Shown: positions 1-8,092, counted from the first letter of the stretch. The stretch is 26,413 nt of DNA from Firmicutes bacterium UBA1702 (GCA_002320005.1 DCJK01000011.1:1-26413), one strand, 5' to 3'. Notes: generated by a model from the letters alone, not told the origin. Translations and numbers: made by a program.

Positions 1-1
1 G

Positions 2-25
2 AAGGCTAAAAAGGCAGCTAAATAG
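2..25 (+). CDS. 3' end of an unidentified protein (partial)
   Basis: The window opens inside an open frame that ends KAKKAAK followed by TAG at 23-25. Only seven residues are visible. A lysine/alanine-rich tail is common in ribosomal and nucleoid proteins, but it is too short to name the gene. The next 120 bases are AT-rich and hold no gene. Confidence 0.45.
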   Translation, partial: KAKKAAK

Positions 26-144
26 CAGTAAAGTATAAGAAAACATATTGATAAACTATTATATTATTATACCGAAGAAATTGACAAATAGACTTTCGCA
101 TTATATGTAAAAGGTATAATGTAAATAATTTAATATGTGCAAAT

Positions 145-178
145 AAAACTCCCGTGACAGCAATGTCACGGGAGTTTT
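145..178. terminator. Bidirectional intrinsic terminator
   Basis: A perfect 15-bp stem (145-159 with 164-178) closes on a GCAA tetraloop. It has an A-run on its left and a T-run on its right, so it can terminate the plus-strand gene ending at 25 and the minus-strand sppA gene ending at 203. Confidence 0.9.
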
Positions 179-202
179 ATTTGTGTTATATTACTTTAAC
201 GG

Positions 203-1372
203 TTATCTGGTTACAGATGATATGTAACTTACTCTGAAAGTTCCATTGATCTTTAACAGTTCTTCGATGGCTTCGGCATCTGTAATGGATGACTTGTCTG
301 CTTTGTCCGCAATGATTCCCAGAAGTGAAGAAAGATCCAGCTGCTCTTCGGGCTGGAAATATTCCACATAGACATTATCTTCCATTTGATAGTTTGTATG
401 CATCAGACTGACCGCATCTTCAAAAGTGCCTATTTCATCGATGAGGCCGTTGGCTTTGGCTTGCTTTGCAGTGTAAATCCTGCCGTCTGCAAGTGCTTTC
501 ACCTCATCGGTTGACATGTTTCTGCCGTCTGCCACAATGGATACGAACTGTTCGTATGCTTCATCAACCAGACTCTGGAAGATTGCGCGCTGTTCTGAAG
601 TCATAGGCTCCACATTACTTCCCATGGCTTTGTTGGCGCCGGAAGTTATGGTAGTGGTTTTAATACCCAGGTTCTCAAGAAGACCGCTTATATCCACAAA
701 GCTTCCCATTGTAACCCCGATAGAACCTGTCCAGCAGTTTCTGTCGGCAATTATTTTGTCACATGAAGCCGATATGTAATATCCGCCGGATGTGGCCTGA
801 GACTGCATGGAGGAATATACCGGCCGTCCGGTAGTTTCCTGATATTCCCTTATCTTCAGGTAAAGCTGGTCAGAAGCGTACACGCTGCCTCCCGGAGTGT
901 TGACATAAAGTATCATTCCCTGATTCTGCGAATCCTCCATCATGGCATCGATGGCATTGAGAAGATACTGATGATTATATGTGTCTGTGCCATACTCATC
1001 TATTGTGCCCTCGACACAGAGAACGCCGATATAGTCATAACCGAAACCTGTAGATACAGCAGTGCTGTCGCTGCCGGCAATTTTATCAAATGCATTGCTG
1101 CAGCCTACGGAAATGAGCATTATTCCAAATATAACAGCCGCTACTATAATCAGGGCTTTTGCCCATGTCGGAAGTTTGCGCTTCTTTGCAGCGGCGCCGC
1201 AGGCCATTGTGTCGGAGTTTACTGAAGTTCTGCCCTCGCCGGAGCCCGAAGGTGCTGTCGCCCCGTGATAATCATCTGTGCCGGAGCTGTTGCTGCCGGA
1301 AAAGGGCATGTCATCGGAAAACTGTCCGTCTGAGTAGTACTGAACTCGCTTGTTATTGTCCTGTTGATCCAA
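203..1372 (-). CDS. sppA: Signal peptide peptidase SppA (S49 family)
   Basis: A membrane-anchored serine/lysine protease that degrades leftover signal peptides after secretion. The 389-residue protein has a polar N-terminus (1-68), one membrane segment (about 69-90), then the S49 domain. The nucleophile is Ser195 in ATSGGYY and the general base is Lys248 in SGANKAMG; NTPGGSV (158-164) is the oxyanion-side motif. Length fits the short bacillus-type SppA. The start codon is TTG at 1372-1370, chosen because a perfect AGGAGG lies 8 nt upstream (1381-1386). The long Ser/Gly/Asp-rich leader before the membrane segment is not part of the catalytic fold and may be lineage-specific. It is transcribed divergently from the GntR/ABC operon and ends at the shared terminator at 145-178. 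Confidence 0.93.
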   Translation of the reverse strand: MDQQDNNKRVQYYSDGQFSDDMPFSGSNSSGTDDYHGATAPSGSGEGRTSVNSDTMACGAAAKKRKLPTWAKALIIVAAVIFGIMLISVGCSNAFDKIAGSDSTAVSTGFGYDYIGVLCVEGTIDEYGTDTYNHQYLLNAIDAMMEDSQNQGMILYVNTPGGSVYASDQLYLKIREYQETTGRPVYSSMQSQATSGGYYISASCDKIIADRNCWTGSIGVTMGSFVDISGLLENLGIKTTTITSGANKAMGSNVEPMTSEQRAIFQSLVDEAYEQFVSIVADGRNMSTDEVKALADGRIYTAKQAKANGLIDEIGTFEDAVSLMHTNYQMEDNVYVEYFQPEEQLDLSSLLGIIADKADKSSITDAEAIEELLKINGTFRVSYISSVTR

Positions 1373-1416
1373 AATTATAACCTCCTTCTGCAGATGTTGC
1401 TGGATATTTATATTTC

Positions 1417-1445
1417 ATTTTACCATGAAAAAAAGCTCTTGAAAA
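1417..1445 (-). promoter_or_regulatory. Promoter of sppA
   Basis: Read on the minus strand: TTTTCA (1445-1440), a 17-nt spacer, then TAAAAT (1422-1417) preceded by TGG, an extended -10. It lies about 45 nt upstream of the TTG start. Confidence 0.6.
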
Positions 1446-1460
1446 GGGAAATATAAAGGG

Positions 1461-1490
1461 TTGACAGTGTACTATTACATGTGGTACGCT
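1461..1490 (+). promoter_or_regulatory. Promoter and possible operator of the GntR/ABC operon
   Basis: TTGACA (1461-1466) is followed after 18 nt by TACGCT (1485-1490) with an upstream TGG (extended -10). An imperfect dyad, GTGTAC (1467-1472) and GTACGC (1484-1489), fills the space between the two boxes, which is where a GntR repressor would block RNA polymerase. The operator role is inference. Confidence 0.55.
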
Positions 1491-1514
1491 TGAGGAGAAA
1501 AGGGAGGTAAGCTG

Positions 1515-1898
1515 ATGTTTGAGCTTGACTTAAGAAGCCACAAATCAATATATGAGCAGATAACAGACAAGTTCAAAGAGCTTATTATGACAGGAGAGCT
1601 TGAGTGCGGGGCCAAAATACCGTCGGTAAGAGATCTTTCAAAGACCCTCGGTGTCAATCCCAATACCATACAAAAAGCTTACAGGGAACTTGAGAGACAG
1701 GGCTATATTTATACTGCCACAGGGGTGGGGACCTTCGTGGCTGATAAAAGAGATATAAAGCCCGACCATGAGGCTGTTGAAAAAGCTAAGGAAACCATAC
1801 GGGGAGGTTTCAAAGAACTGCTTTATCTGGGTCTCAGTGCAGAAGAGGCGATGAAAATCGCTCAGGAGGTAATAAGAGAGAAGGGAGAAGACAAGTGA
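1515..1898 (+). CDS. GntR-family regulator, YtrA type
   Basis: A 127-residue DNA-binding repressor made of an N-terminal winged helix (about 1-75) and a short C-terminal helical dimerisation part, the size typical of the YtrA subfamily. Diagnostic GntR segments are SIYEQITDKFKELI, KIPSVRDLSKTLGVNPNTI and AYRELERQGYIYT, followed by the wing GVGTFV. YtrA-type regulators sit first in operons with ABC transporters and usually repress them until cell-wall stress or a peptide antibiotic is sensed. Here the gene overlaps the ATPase by 4 nt. GGGAGG lies 7-8 nt before the ATG. The inducer is unknown. Confidence 0.9.
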   Translation: MFELDLRSHKSIYEQITDKFKELIMTGELECGAKIPSVRDLSKTLGVNPNTIQKAYRELERQGYIYTATGVGTFVADKRDIKPDHEAVEKAKETIRGGFKELLYLGLSAEEAMKIAQEVIREKGEDK

Positions 1899-2599
1899 TA
1901 CGGCTGGAAAATCTGTGCAAAAGCTACAGCAGTAAAAAAGTGCTGGATGATTTTAATATGACCGTGCCAAAAGGGGCAGTGTACGGTCTAATGGGGCTTA
2001 ACGGTGCAGGAAAAACCACTGTTATGAAACATCTGGCAGGTTTCCTCGTGCAGGATTCCGGTACGGTTACCATAAACAACCAGCCGGTAGTGGACAATGA
2101 AGAACTTAAGAACCGGGTACTTGTCATCCCTGATGAGGTATTCTTTTTCAGAGGATACAGACTTAAGGAAATGAGGGGGTATTATAAAAACATATACAAA
2201 AACTGGAATGACAGTCGCTTTGAAGAAATGACAAGGGAGTTTGACCTGGATGTCGGGGGGAATCTGGGGAAATTCTCAAGAGGAATGAAGAAGCAGGCAG
2301 CCTTCTGCCTGGCCATGTCAGCCATGCCTGATTACCTCATTCTCGATGAGCCCATAGACGGTCTTGACCCTGTGGCTCGCAAGAAACTCTGGCGCTATAT
2401 AATGGGAGATGTTGCCGAAAGAGAGATGACGGTAGTCATCTCGTCCCATAACGCAAGAGAGATGGAAGATGTGTGCAACTATATAGGGATAATCCATAAC
2501 GGAAAGATGATATTTGAAGCGGATCTGCTGGACATGGCTCCGGTAACCATCAGCGAGATATTTGCAGAAAAGTTTGAAGGAGGTATGGGAAATGACTAA
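1895..2599 (+). CDS. ABC transporter ATP-binding protein (YtrB/BcrA type)
   Basis: The 234-residue ATPase subunit of an ABC exporter-like complex. Walker A is GLNGAGKTT (34-42), the signature is FSRGM (127-131) in place of the usual LSGGQ, Walker B is YLILDEP (147-153), and the switch histidine is His185 in ISSH. The start is GTG at 1895, overlapping the TGA of the GntR gene (GTGA), so translation is probably coupled. The altered signature is usual in the YtrB/EcsA-like branch. The downstream gene supplies the membrane part. Substrate is not predictable from sequence. Confidence 0.93.
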   Translation: MIRLENLCKSYSSKKVLDDFNMTVPKGAVYGLMGLNGAGKTTVMKHLAGFLVQDSGTVTINNQPVVDNEELKNRVLVIPDEVFFFRGYRLKEMRGYYKNIYKNWNDSRFEEMTREFDLDVGGNLGKFSRGMKKQAAFCLAMSAMPDYLILDEPIDGLDPVARKKLWRYIMGDVAEREMTVVISSHNAREMEDVCNYIGIIHNGKMIFEADLLDMAPVTISEIFAEKFEGGMGND

Positions 2600-4460
2600 G
2601 AATTCTTTTGGCCTTTCCAAGCCTCTTATGCTTGAGATATTGAAAATGTATTGGTATGTGCCGGTTCTTTCCTTCGTATTATATTTTTTCACCGGCATAT
2701 TTCCGATACTTATAAACATTCGGCGTCTGGCAGAGATGGACTATTATATCTATAACATTATGGCAGGATGGAATCTTGGAGGGATTCTCCTCATAGTGCT
2801 GCTGCCTCTTGTGATGTCAGTGCTGATGATGAATTTCATACATAATGAGAGTAAGTCACTGACACTTCATTCTCAGCCCATATCAAAATCCAAGCTGTTC
2901 AACACCAGATTTCTGGGCGGATGGCTTATGTGCATTGCACCTGTGGTGCTCAATGCCCTCCTCCTGGCTGCTATAAGTGCGGTGAAAGACATACCTTGTG
3001 ACGGAGGCAATGTAAAACTTCTGGATATATTGCTTTGGTTCTTCACACTGACAGCGGCTTTGACATTTTTTTACGGACTTTACTCGCTGACAGGAGCTTT
3101 GACAGGAACCACAACCATGCATGTGCTTACATCCATAGTGATGTTTGTTATTTTTCCGGTAATATGCTTTATAATAATGACATATTGCTCCATTTTCCTG
3201 AAAGGATGGGAATTTCCATCGGAATGGCTCAGCTACCTTTCTGTGGATATAAATCCGGCAATCAAACTTCTTTTCAGAAATGGGATAGTATCTGTAAAAG
3301 AATGTATTGTATATTTTGCTGTAGGTCTTGTTCTGGCATACGCCGGCAAAAAAGTATACATGACAAGAAAGCTGGAACTCATAGGAACTTCGCTGCTGTC
3401 TTCGGTGTTTGAAGAAATTCTCACCTATCTCATCACCTTTGTCGGAATGGCTGTGTTCGGTCTCGCTGCATGCTACTTCAGTGAATCTGACGTAGTTACT
3501 GTTGCCGCAATGGTGCTGGGGATGATATTTACCTTCACAGTGGTGAAAATAATACTATACAGAACCATAAAGATTTTCAGCAGAAAAGCTTTAAGAAGCC
3601 TTGCGGTATGTGCTGCAATCGGTCTGGTGTTCACACTTTTTACGATATTTGATATAGGAGGATATAGCAGGCATGTGCCTGAAATCGAAGACATAGAATC
3701 CGTGCAGGTTTCCGGAATTGCCAGGGAAAGCTACGGAGGATATATCTTTGGCGATTTTGCCGATGAGTATTGTGTTGAAGAAATAGAACTGAAGTCGGAG
3801 GAGTCCATAGCACTTGTGAGAGATCTTCATACATATGTGGTTGAAAATGGGCTGTACAATTGTACCGATTCCGACCCTGAAAGCAGCATGAGCGGAGTAA
3901 CTCTTTACTCCTACGATGGCACTGAGAACCTGATTTCCAAAGAGTACATAACTATTTCATACAAGCTTAAAAACGGAAGATACTTCAAAAGAGTTTTTGA
4001 CGTTTCGATGAATCAGAAAATAGCCCATATGATTGATGCCATCATGGAATGCTCTGAATTCAAAGAAGCTTCCAGACTTGTCAACAGGGTAAATGCAGAT
4101 AGAATAGAGTATGTGGAAATAATAAACCAGTGGACGGAATATTTCGCAGATGCGTCAGATGAAGCCATGCCTGAAGTTACTAATATAAGGATAGAAAACA
4201 AAAACCTTATAATGGAGCTGCTTGAGGCTAAGGATAAAGACACCGAAAACAGGGGATATCTGCAGAATAATGCATCTTTTGAAGAGTACATCGGTGAAAT
4301 ATCCATAGTATTTGAATCCCCAAAGAAAGAACGACACAGGTTCGGCAAGCCTGATTCCGAGAAAGCCGTATATGTAGAAATTTGCTCGGGAGATACAAAT
4401 GTGATAAATTTCCTGAAGAAAAACGGTTACGGAGAGGCGGCGCCGGCCAATGAAAAATAG
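2592..4460 (+). CDS. Large ABC permease with a C-terminal extracytoplasmic domain
   Basis: A 622-residue membrane protein, the partner of the preceding ATPase. Hydrophobic segments are visible near 22-42, 61-82, 110-131, 147-170, 177-203, 235-252, 277-296, 302-322 and 336-353. The last ~265 residues are soluble and acidic and probably face outside. The layout resembles YtrC/D-like permeases of Clostridia that carry a DUF6449-type tail; this is from memory of the family, not a search. The start is set at ATG 2592, not an in-frame ATG at 2562, because AAGGAGG (2577-2583) lies 8 nt before it. It overlaps the ATPase by 8 nt. A terminator follows. Confidence 0.85.
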   Translation: MTKNSFGLSKPLMLEILKMYWYVPVLSFVLYFFTGIFPILINIRRLAEMDYYIYNIMAGWNLGGILLIVLLPLVMSVLMMNFIHNESKSLTLHSQPISKSKLFNTRFLGGWLMCIAPVVLNALLLAAISAVKDIPCDGGNVKLLDILLWFFTLTAALTFFYGLYSLTGALTGTTTMHVLTSIVMFVIFPVICFIIMTYCSIFLKGWEFPSEWLSYLSVDINPAIKLLFRNGIVSVKECIVYFAVGLVLAYAGKKVYMTRKLELIGTSLLSSVFEEILTYLITFVGMAVFGLAACYFSESDVVTVAAMVLGMIFTFTVVKIILYRTIKIFSRKALRSLAVCAAIGLVFTLFTIFDIGGYSRHVPEIEDIESVQVSGIARESYGGYIFGDFADEYCVEEIELKSEESIALVRDLHTYVVENGLYNCTDSDPESSMSGVTLYSYDGTENLISKEYITISYKLKNGRYFKRVFDVSMNQKIAHMIDAIMECSEFKEASRLVNRVNADRIEYVEIINQWTEYFADASDEAMPEVTNIRIENKNLIMELLEAKDKDTENRGYLQNNASFEEYIGEISIVFESPKKERHRFGKPDSEKAVYVEICSGDTNVINFLKKNGYGEAAPANEK

Positions 4461-4475
4461 CATAGGTAACAGTGA

Positions 4476-4530
4476 GAGAGGGTGTTTTGTGCAGATGATG
4501 AAAAGTCATCTTTCAGGGCACCCTCTTTTT
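4476..4530 (+). terminator. Terminator of the GntR/ABC operon
   Basis: GAGAGGGTG (4476-4484) pairs with CACCCTC (4519-4525), with an inner AGATGA/TCATCT stem, and is followed by TTTTT. Confidence 0.8.
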
Positions 4531-4606
4531 GGAAGTGTTTGTTATGAGAAAATGGTTGCGGAGGCAGAATGTTACGAAAAGTAGCTTCAATGTATGAATC
4601 TGTTTA

Positions 4607-4636
4607 TTGACTATGGGACGCTGCTGCGGATAATAT
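4607..4636 (+). promoter_or_regulatory. Promoter upstream of the broken Xre gene
   Basis: TTGACT (4607-4612), an 18-nt spacer, TAATAT (4631-4636). It would drive the Xre remnant and probably the flavoprotein gene 7 nt behind it. Confidence 0.55.
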
Positions 4637-4668
4637 GAAGCAAAACAGAGAATCAGGAGGATTGAATT

Positions 4669-5144
4669 ATGAGCATAGGTGAGAAAATAAAGAAATGCCG
4701 GATGTGGAAAACTTAAAGAGCCTGTCTGCTCTTTTCGACATCAGTGTCGACTACCTGCTGTATGACGGAAGCGATTTTGAAGGTACGGCTGTAAAGGAGG
4801 CAATAGATCTGAGCATATATAAAAAAGGAGGAGCGTGCAGGTCAAGACAGGAGGCAGTCGTAAAAGCCAGGTATACGGAGGCCGAAAATATTTATGCCCT
4901 CCTGAGAAAAAGAAAGCTCACTCCGGCAGAAAATGTGGTAGACTTTATAGTACAGCCGGGTGTTCTGCACATTGCTGATTCACTGCAAGATAATTCCTCG
5001 TGGTACCTGGTTGAGCAGCAGGGAAGACAGTTTATGGTGAAGGTAACAAAAGAGTTTATGGAAAGCAGACCGCTGGCATCAGCCTTTGCGGGAAAGAAGA
5101 AGATAGTAGGAAATAACATATTCAAGAAATTTTACCGGATATAA
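4669..5144 (+). pseudogene. Xre/HTH regulator with internal deletion and frameshift
   Basis: A normal ribosome binding site (CAGGAGG, 4654-4660) precedes ATG 4669, which reads MSIGEKIKKCR, the classic first helix of an Xre-type repressor. The frame then stops at 4714-4716 after 15 residues. In the +2 frame from 4695 the sequence resumes at MPDVENLKSLSALF...SVDYLL, the motif that normally ends the same HTH domain. About 40 residues holding the recognition helices are therefore missing and the two halves are out of frame. The remaining 149-codon frame (4695-5144) is intact and ends in an unrecognised ~110-residue domain. It could be made only by reinitiation at ATG 4695, which has a weak GGTGAG 11 nt upstream. 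The loss would free the downstream gene from this regulator, if it was the target. Confidence 0.75.
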
Positions 5145-5151
5145 GAGGAAT

Positions 5152-6432
5152 ATGAAAAATAAATACGAAAAATACAGAACTGTAATAATCGGTGCCGGTG
5201 CTGCAGGCTTGTATTGTGCAAGCATGCTGAAAGAGGCTGCAGCGCCGGTGCTCATACTGGAGAAAAATAAACAGCCGGGCCGTAAGCTTCTCATGGCCGG
5301 CGGCGGCCAGTGCAACCTGACCCACGGCGGATCGATTAAGGATTTTATAAGCCATTACGGTGATAACGGACGGCTCATAAGAGGCGTGCTTCAGCGCCAT
5401 AGCAATATGCAGCTCGCGGAGTTCCTTGAAAAACTTGGCGTTAACACGATTATGCGGGATGATGGGAAGGTATTTCCTGCCTCTATGGATGGAAGGGATG
5501 TACTGACGGCTCTGATAAGGGAAATCAGCAACAGAAAAATCCACTTGAAATGTGAAAAGGGTGTAACAGACGTTAAAAAATGCCGGGATGGCAGCGGATT
5601 TAGGGTTGAGACCGGAGATGAGGTTTTTCAGTGTGAAAATATTGTTGTAGCTACCGGCGGATGCTCTTATCCGTCTACCGGCTCTGACGGCAGCATGTTG
5701 CGGATTCTCAGAGATGGCATGTGTATTGATGTGAAAACACCAAGACCCGCCCTTACACCGGTATTTGTTAAAGACTACAGATATGGATCCTTAAGCGGCA
5801 TAAGCTTCAGGAACATCGGTGTTACGATACATGCTCAGCAATCTTCAGAAAGTGACAGCTCTGCAGCAGTCAGAAAAGTCAGTGGTGATCTGCTGTTCAC
5901 TGAGCGAAATTTATCTGGCCCCGTAATTCTCAACTCATCAAGATATATGACTGCCGGAGACACACTGTGTATAAATTATCTATATCCCGCTTCAGGATCC
6001 GAACTCGCTGCCAGGTTCAGGGCGGATTTTCCGGGAAATGGCAAATCGCCCAGAACTTACATGAGCGATGAACTGGGGCTTCCGAAACGCTTTTCAGCCC
6101 TTATTGAAGAAAATCTTGGAATCAAGGGCAGAAAAGTATCTCAGCTGAGCGGAGGGGATATGGCACGCATGGCTGAGGCTCTTACGGCTGGAAAAATGAT
6201 AATAGAAGAACTTTCGGGCTTCAGAGAAGCTATGGTGACTGCAGGAGGGGTAAGCCTGGATGAAATAAGCCGGAAAACCATGGAATCAATCAGATATAAG
6301 GGGATGTACATCATAGGAGAAGCATTGAATGTGGATGGCGATACGGGCGGGTACAACCTTCAGTTCGCATATTCATCTGCAGCTTCTGCTGCGGAAGCTC
6401 TTAATAACAGCCTTTGCAGCAGCACGGCCTGA
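5152..6432 (+). CDS. NAD(P)/FAD-dependent oxidoreductase, BaiN/HI0933 family
   Basis: A 426-residue flavoprotein. The N-terminal dinucleotide fold has GAGAAG (14-19); GGGQCNLT (50-57) is the family hallmark near the flavin; the C-terminal FAD contact is GDTGGYNLQFAYSS. Members include YhiN/HI0933 and BaiN, a name given for bile-acid flavin reductases, but most members have no proven substrate, so no bile-acid role should be read into this. It starts 7 nt after the Xre remnant with AGAGGA just upstream, suggesting they were one operon. Its last 60 bp overlap, tail to tail, the end of the next flavoprotein gene on the other strand. Confidence 0.9.
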   Translation: MKNKYEKYRTVIIGAGAAGLYCASMLKEAAAPVLILEKNKQPGRKLLMAGGGQCNLTHGGSIKDFISHYGDNGRLIRGVLQRHSNMQLAEFLEKLGVNTIMRDDGKVFPASMDGRDVLTALIREISNRKIHLKCEKGVTDVKKCRDGSGFRVETGDEVFQCENIVVATGGCSYPSTGSDGSMLRILRDGMCIDVKTPRPALTPVFVKDYRYGSLSGISFRNIGVTIHAQQSSESDSSAAVRKVSGDLLFTERNLSGPVILNSSRYMTAGDTLCINYLYPASGSELAARFRADFPGNGKSPRTYMSDELGLPKRFSALIEENLGIKGRKVSQLSGGDMARMAEALTAGKMIIEELSGFREAMVTAGGVSLDEISRKTMESIRYKGMYIIGEALNVDGDTGGYNLQFAYSSAASAAEALNNSLCSSTA

Positions 6433-7845
6433 TTTGACAGCACCTTCCATAGTTGCGAATGAGGAGGTAAGGGTGTAATCCCCGGCCAGAAAAAGACCCG
6501 GTATGGCTGTTTTCTGAAGAGGGCGCAGCTTCTGCTGACCTTTTCCCAGAGAGTAAAATTTGTCTTTTTCGTATACTTTGCGGACGCTATTTACAGTGCC
6601 CTCCAGACATAATGAAAGGGACTTCATTTCATCAAGCACCGTTTCAACAATTTCGTCGGTGCTTTTTTCAATGTAATCAGCCGGATTTCCCAGTATTACC
6701 GAGAGACGGCCCGGAAACTCTTTGAAGGTGGAATGTGACTGCTCGGCGAAACTTACCATATCTGTACCCGGGCCGAAGACTGTAACATCACGCCCAAAGG
6801 CAGGCCTGCTGAGTGATAGCTGTATGGTGCAGGCAGACATGGTTTCGAGAGAAAACAGGCCGCTGCGTGGGAACTTATCCTTCAGCGAATAAAGGATTTT
6901 TCTTGCCGATGTAATATCAGTGGCGAGAACAATGCTGTCTGCAAAAAATTCATCAGCCATACCCTCTATGTCAGATGATGTTTCAACACCCATGGCTTTG
7001 CCGCCGTCCATAATGATACGGCTGACAGGGCAGCATGTAACAATTTTTCCTCCCTGCTTTTCAATCCGGCGGCTTATGGGTATGCACATGACATCGCTCA
7101 TGCCGCCTTTAAATGCACCCAACCTCATTTTGTAGAACTTAAAGATAGCAGGAAGAAAAAGCCCGAAAAAAACAAATGCGGAATAGTTTTCGGGAGGAAG
7201 AAAAAATATACCGCTGCTGAGTGGTTCCACCACTAGTTTTTTTGCCCGGCGACTCACTTTATGACGATCAGCAAACTCTGCTACGGAATAATTGTCAGCT
7301 TTGTCTGAAAAAATACATGAAATCAGACCTGACATAAAAAAAGGCACAAGAGAAAGCTTGTCAGCAGCAGAAAGGCAGTCTCTGTTTCCTAAAATACCCT
7401 TCCATGTTATGACAGGCGCCAGGAGAGGAGCCAGACCCAGTACCACTTTTTTATTTTCATCCTTCACCATTATTTCTGCCGTGTTTTCCCATTTTAATAT
7501 ACTTCCGGGTTTAACCCCGCATTTTCTCAGCAGCCTTGGAAGCGAACTGTAATATCCTATATACCGGTGAAGGCCGGACTCGACAGTCATTCCATGGTCA
7601 TCAAAGGAAGCCGTCCTTCCTCCTATGTGGTCTTGTGCCTCGAGTACAAGAACTTTCAGACCTCTAGAAGTCAGTTCATATGCGCATGACAATCCTGCCA
7701 GACCGGCTCCCACTACGATTACATCATAACTGCAGAACTTCCTGCCGCAGCAGATCTTCCTTTCCCGGGCTGCTGTATTTTTGTTCATAAAGCCTTTGCA
7801 AGCCTCCTCCTTATGCCTTGATAAACTGAATATATTTGTTAACAT
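6373..7845 (-). CDS. FAD-dependent amine-oxidase/phytoene-desaturase-like oxidoreductase
   Basis: A flavoprotein of about 490 residues. Near the N-terminus is DVIVVGAGLAGLSCA, the FAD-binding GxGxxG, then VLVLEAQDHIGGRT, the usual second FAD contact. The C-terminus has FLAGDYT and ATMEGAVKSGRAAA, the closing FAD motif of the amine oxidase/desaturase superfamily. A substrate is not predictable; hydroxysqualene dehydroxylase-like and carotenoid-type enzymes share this layout. The start is uncertain. ATG 7845 has GGAGA 5 nt upstream and is used here. ATG 7857 has no clear site. ATG 7788 would give 471 residues, closer to the fold, with AGGAGG 14 nt away. No clear promoter was found in the 100 bp behind it. 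Confidence 0.85.
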   Translation of the reverse strand: MLTNIFSLSRHKEEACKGFMNKNTAARERKICCGRKFCSYDVIVVGAGLAGLSCAYELTSRGLKVLVLEAQDHIGGRTASFDDHGMTVESGLHRYIGYYSSLPRLLRKCGVKPGSILKWENTAEIMVKDENKKVVLGLAPLLAPVITWKGILGNRDCLSAADKLSLVPFFMSGLISCIFSDKADNYSVAEFADRHKVSRRAKKLVVEPLSSGIFFLPPENYSAFVFFGLFLPAIFKFYKMRLGAFKGGMSDVMCIPISRRIEKQGGKIVTCCPVSRIIMDGGKAMGVETSSDIEGMADEFFADSIVLATDITSARKILYSLKDKFPRSGLFSLETMSACTIQLSLSRPAFGRDVTVFGPGTDMVSFAEQSHSTFKEFPGRLSVILGNPADYIEKSTDEIVETVLDEMKSLSLCLEGTVNSVRKVYEKDKFYSLGKGQQKLRPLQKTAIPGLFLAGDYTLTSSFATMEGAVKSGRAAAKAVIKSFRSRSCR

Positions 7846-7950
7846 AGTATTCTCCATAAAGCGATAAATAATCAGCTTGAGACATAGATTTTTTAACGGC
7901 AGAGAAGAAGTCTGTTATTCAAATGCTCTCTGAAGCTGTTTTATGACGTT

Positions 7951-8022
7951 CAAGTAAAAATACTTGACACTGTGAATAAAGGGTGATATACTACATCATG
8001 GTGTCAAGCAAAAAGCTTGACA
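7951..8022. repeat. Two related dyads flanking the ylxM-ffh promoter
   Basis: CAAGTA-AAAA-TACTTG (7951-7966) and TGTCAAGC-AAAAA-GCTTGACA (8002-8022) are both perfect inverted repeats with the core CAAG-N7/8-CTTG and both run into TTGACA. Their CAAG elements start 54 bp apart. The first overlaps the -35 box, the second lies in the early transcript. A paired operator is one reading; the second could also act as an RNA hairpin. Confidence 0.6.
7964..7992 (+). promoter_or_regulatory. Strong sigma-A promoter of ylxM-ffh
   Basis: TTGACA (7964-7969), exactly 17 nt, then TATACT (7987-7992) preceded by TGA, so an extended -10 as well. The expected start near 8000 gives a leader of about 105 nt before ylxM. 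Confidence 0.85.
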
Positions 8023-8024
8023 AC

Positions 8025-8092
8025 GATCCGCAGTCTCAAGTCCGGCAGCAATGCCGCGAATATGAGCATAGGACAGAGAAACGAACCGGATC
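8025..8092 (+). other. Predicted structured RNA leader of ylxM-ffh
   Basis: Nested complementary segments: GATCCG (8025-8030) with CGGATC (8087-8092); TCTC (8034-8037) with GAGA (8076-8079); GTCC (8040-8043) with GGAC (8071-8074); and a GGCA-GCAA-TGCC hairpin (8044-8055) with a GNRA loop. The outer helix ends immediately before the ylxM Shine-Dalgarno GGGAGG (8093-8098). The sequence does not match the SRP RNA core or a riboswitch class that I recognise. Existence of the fold is a hand prediction. Confidence 0.4.

Noticed and set aside
81..120. TTGACA and TATAAT upstream of the first terminator as a promoter
   Set aside because: The spacing is 28 nt, too long for sigma-A, and no gene lies between it and the terminator at 145.
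8002..8092. SRP RNA gene next to ffh
   Set aside because: The conserved helix-8 core of bacterial SRP RNA (GGTCAGG.CCG..AGGAAGCAGCC-like) is absent.
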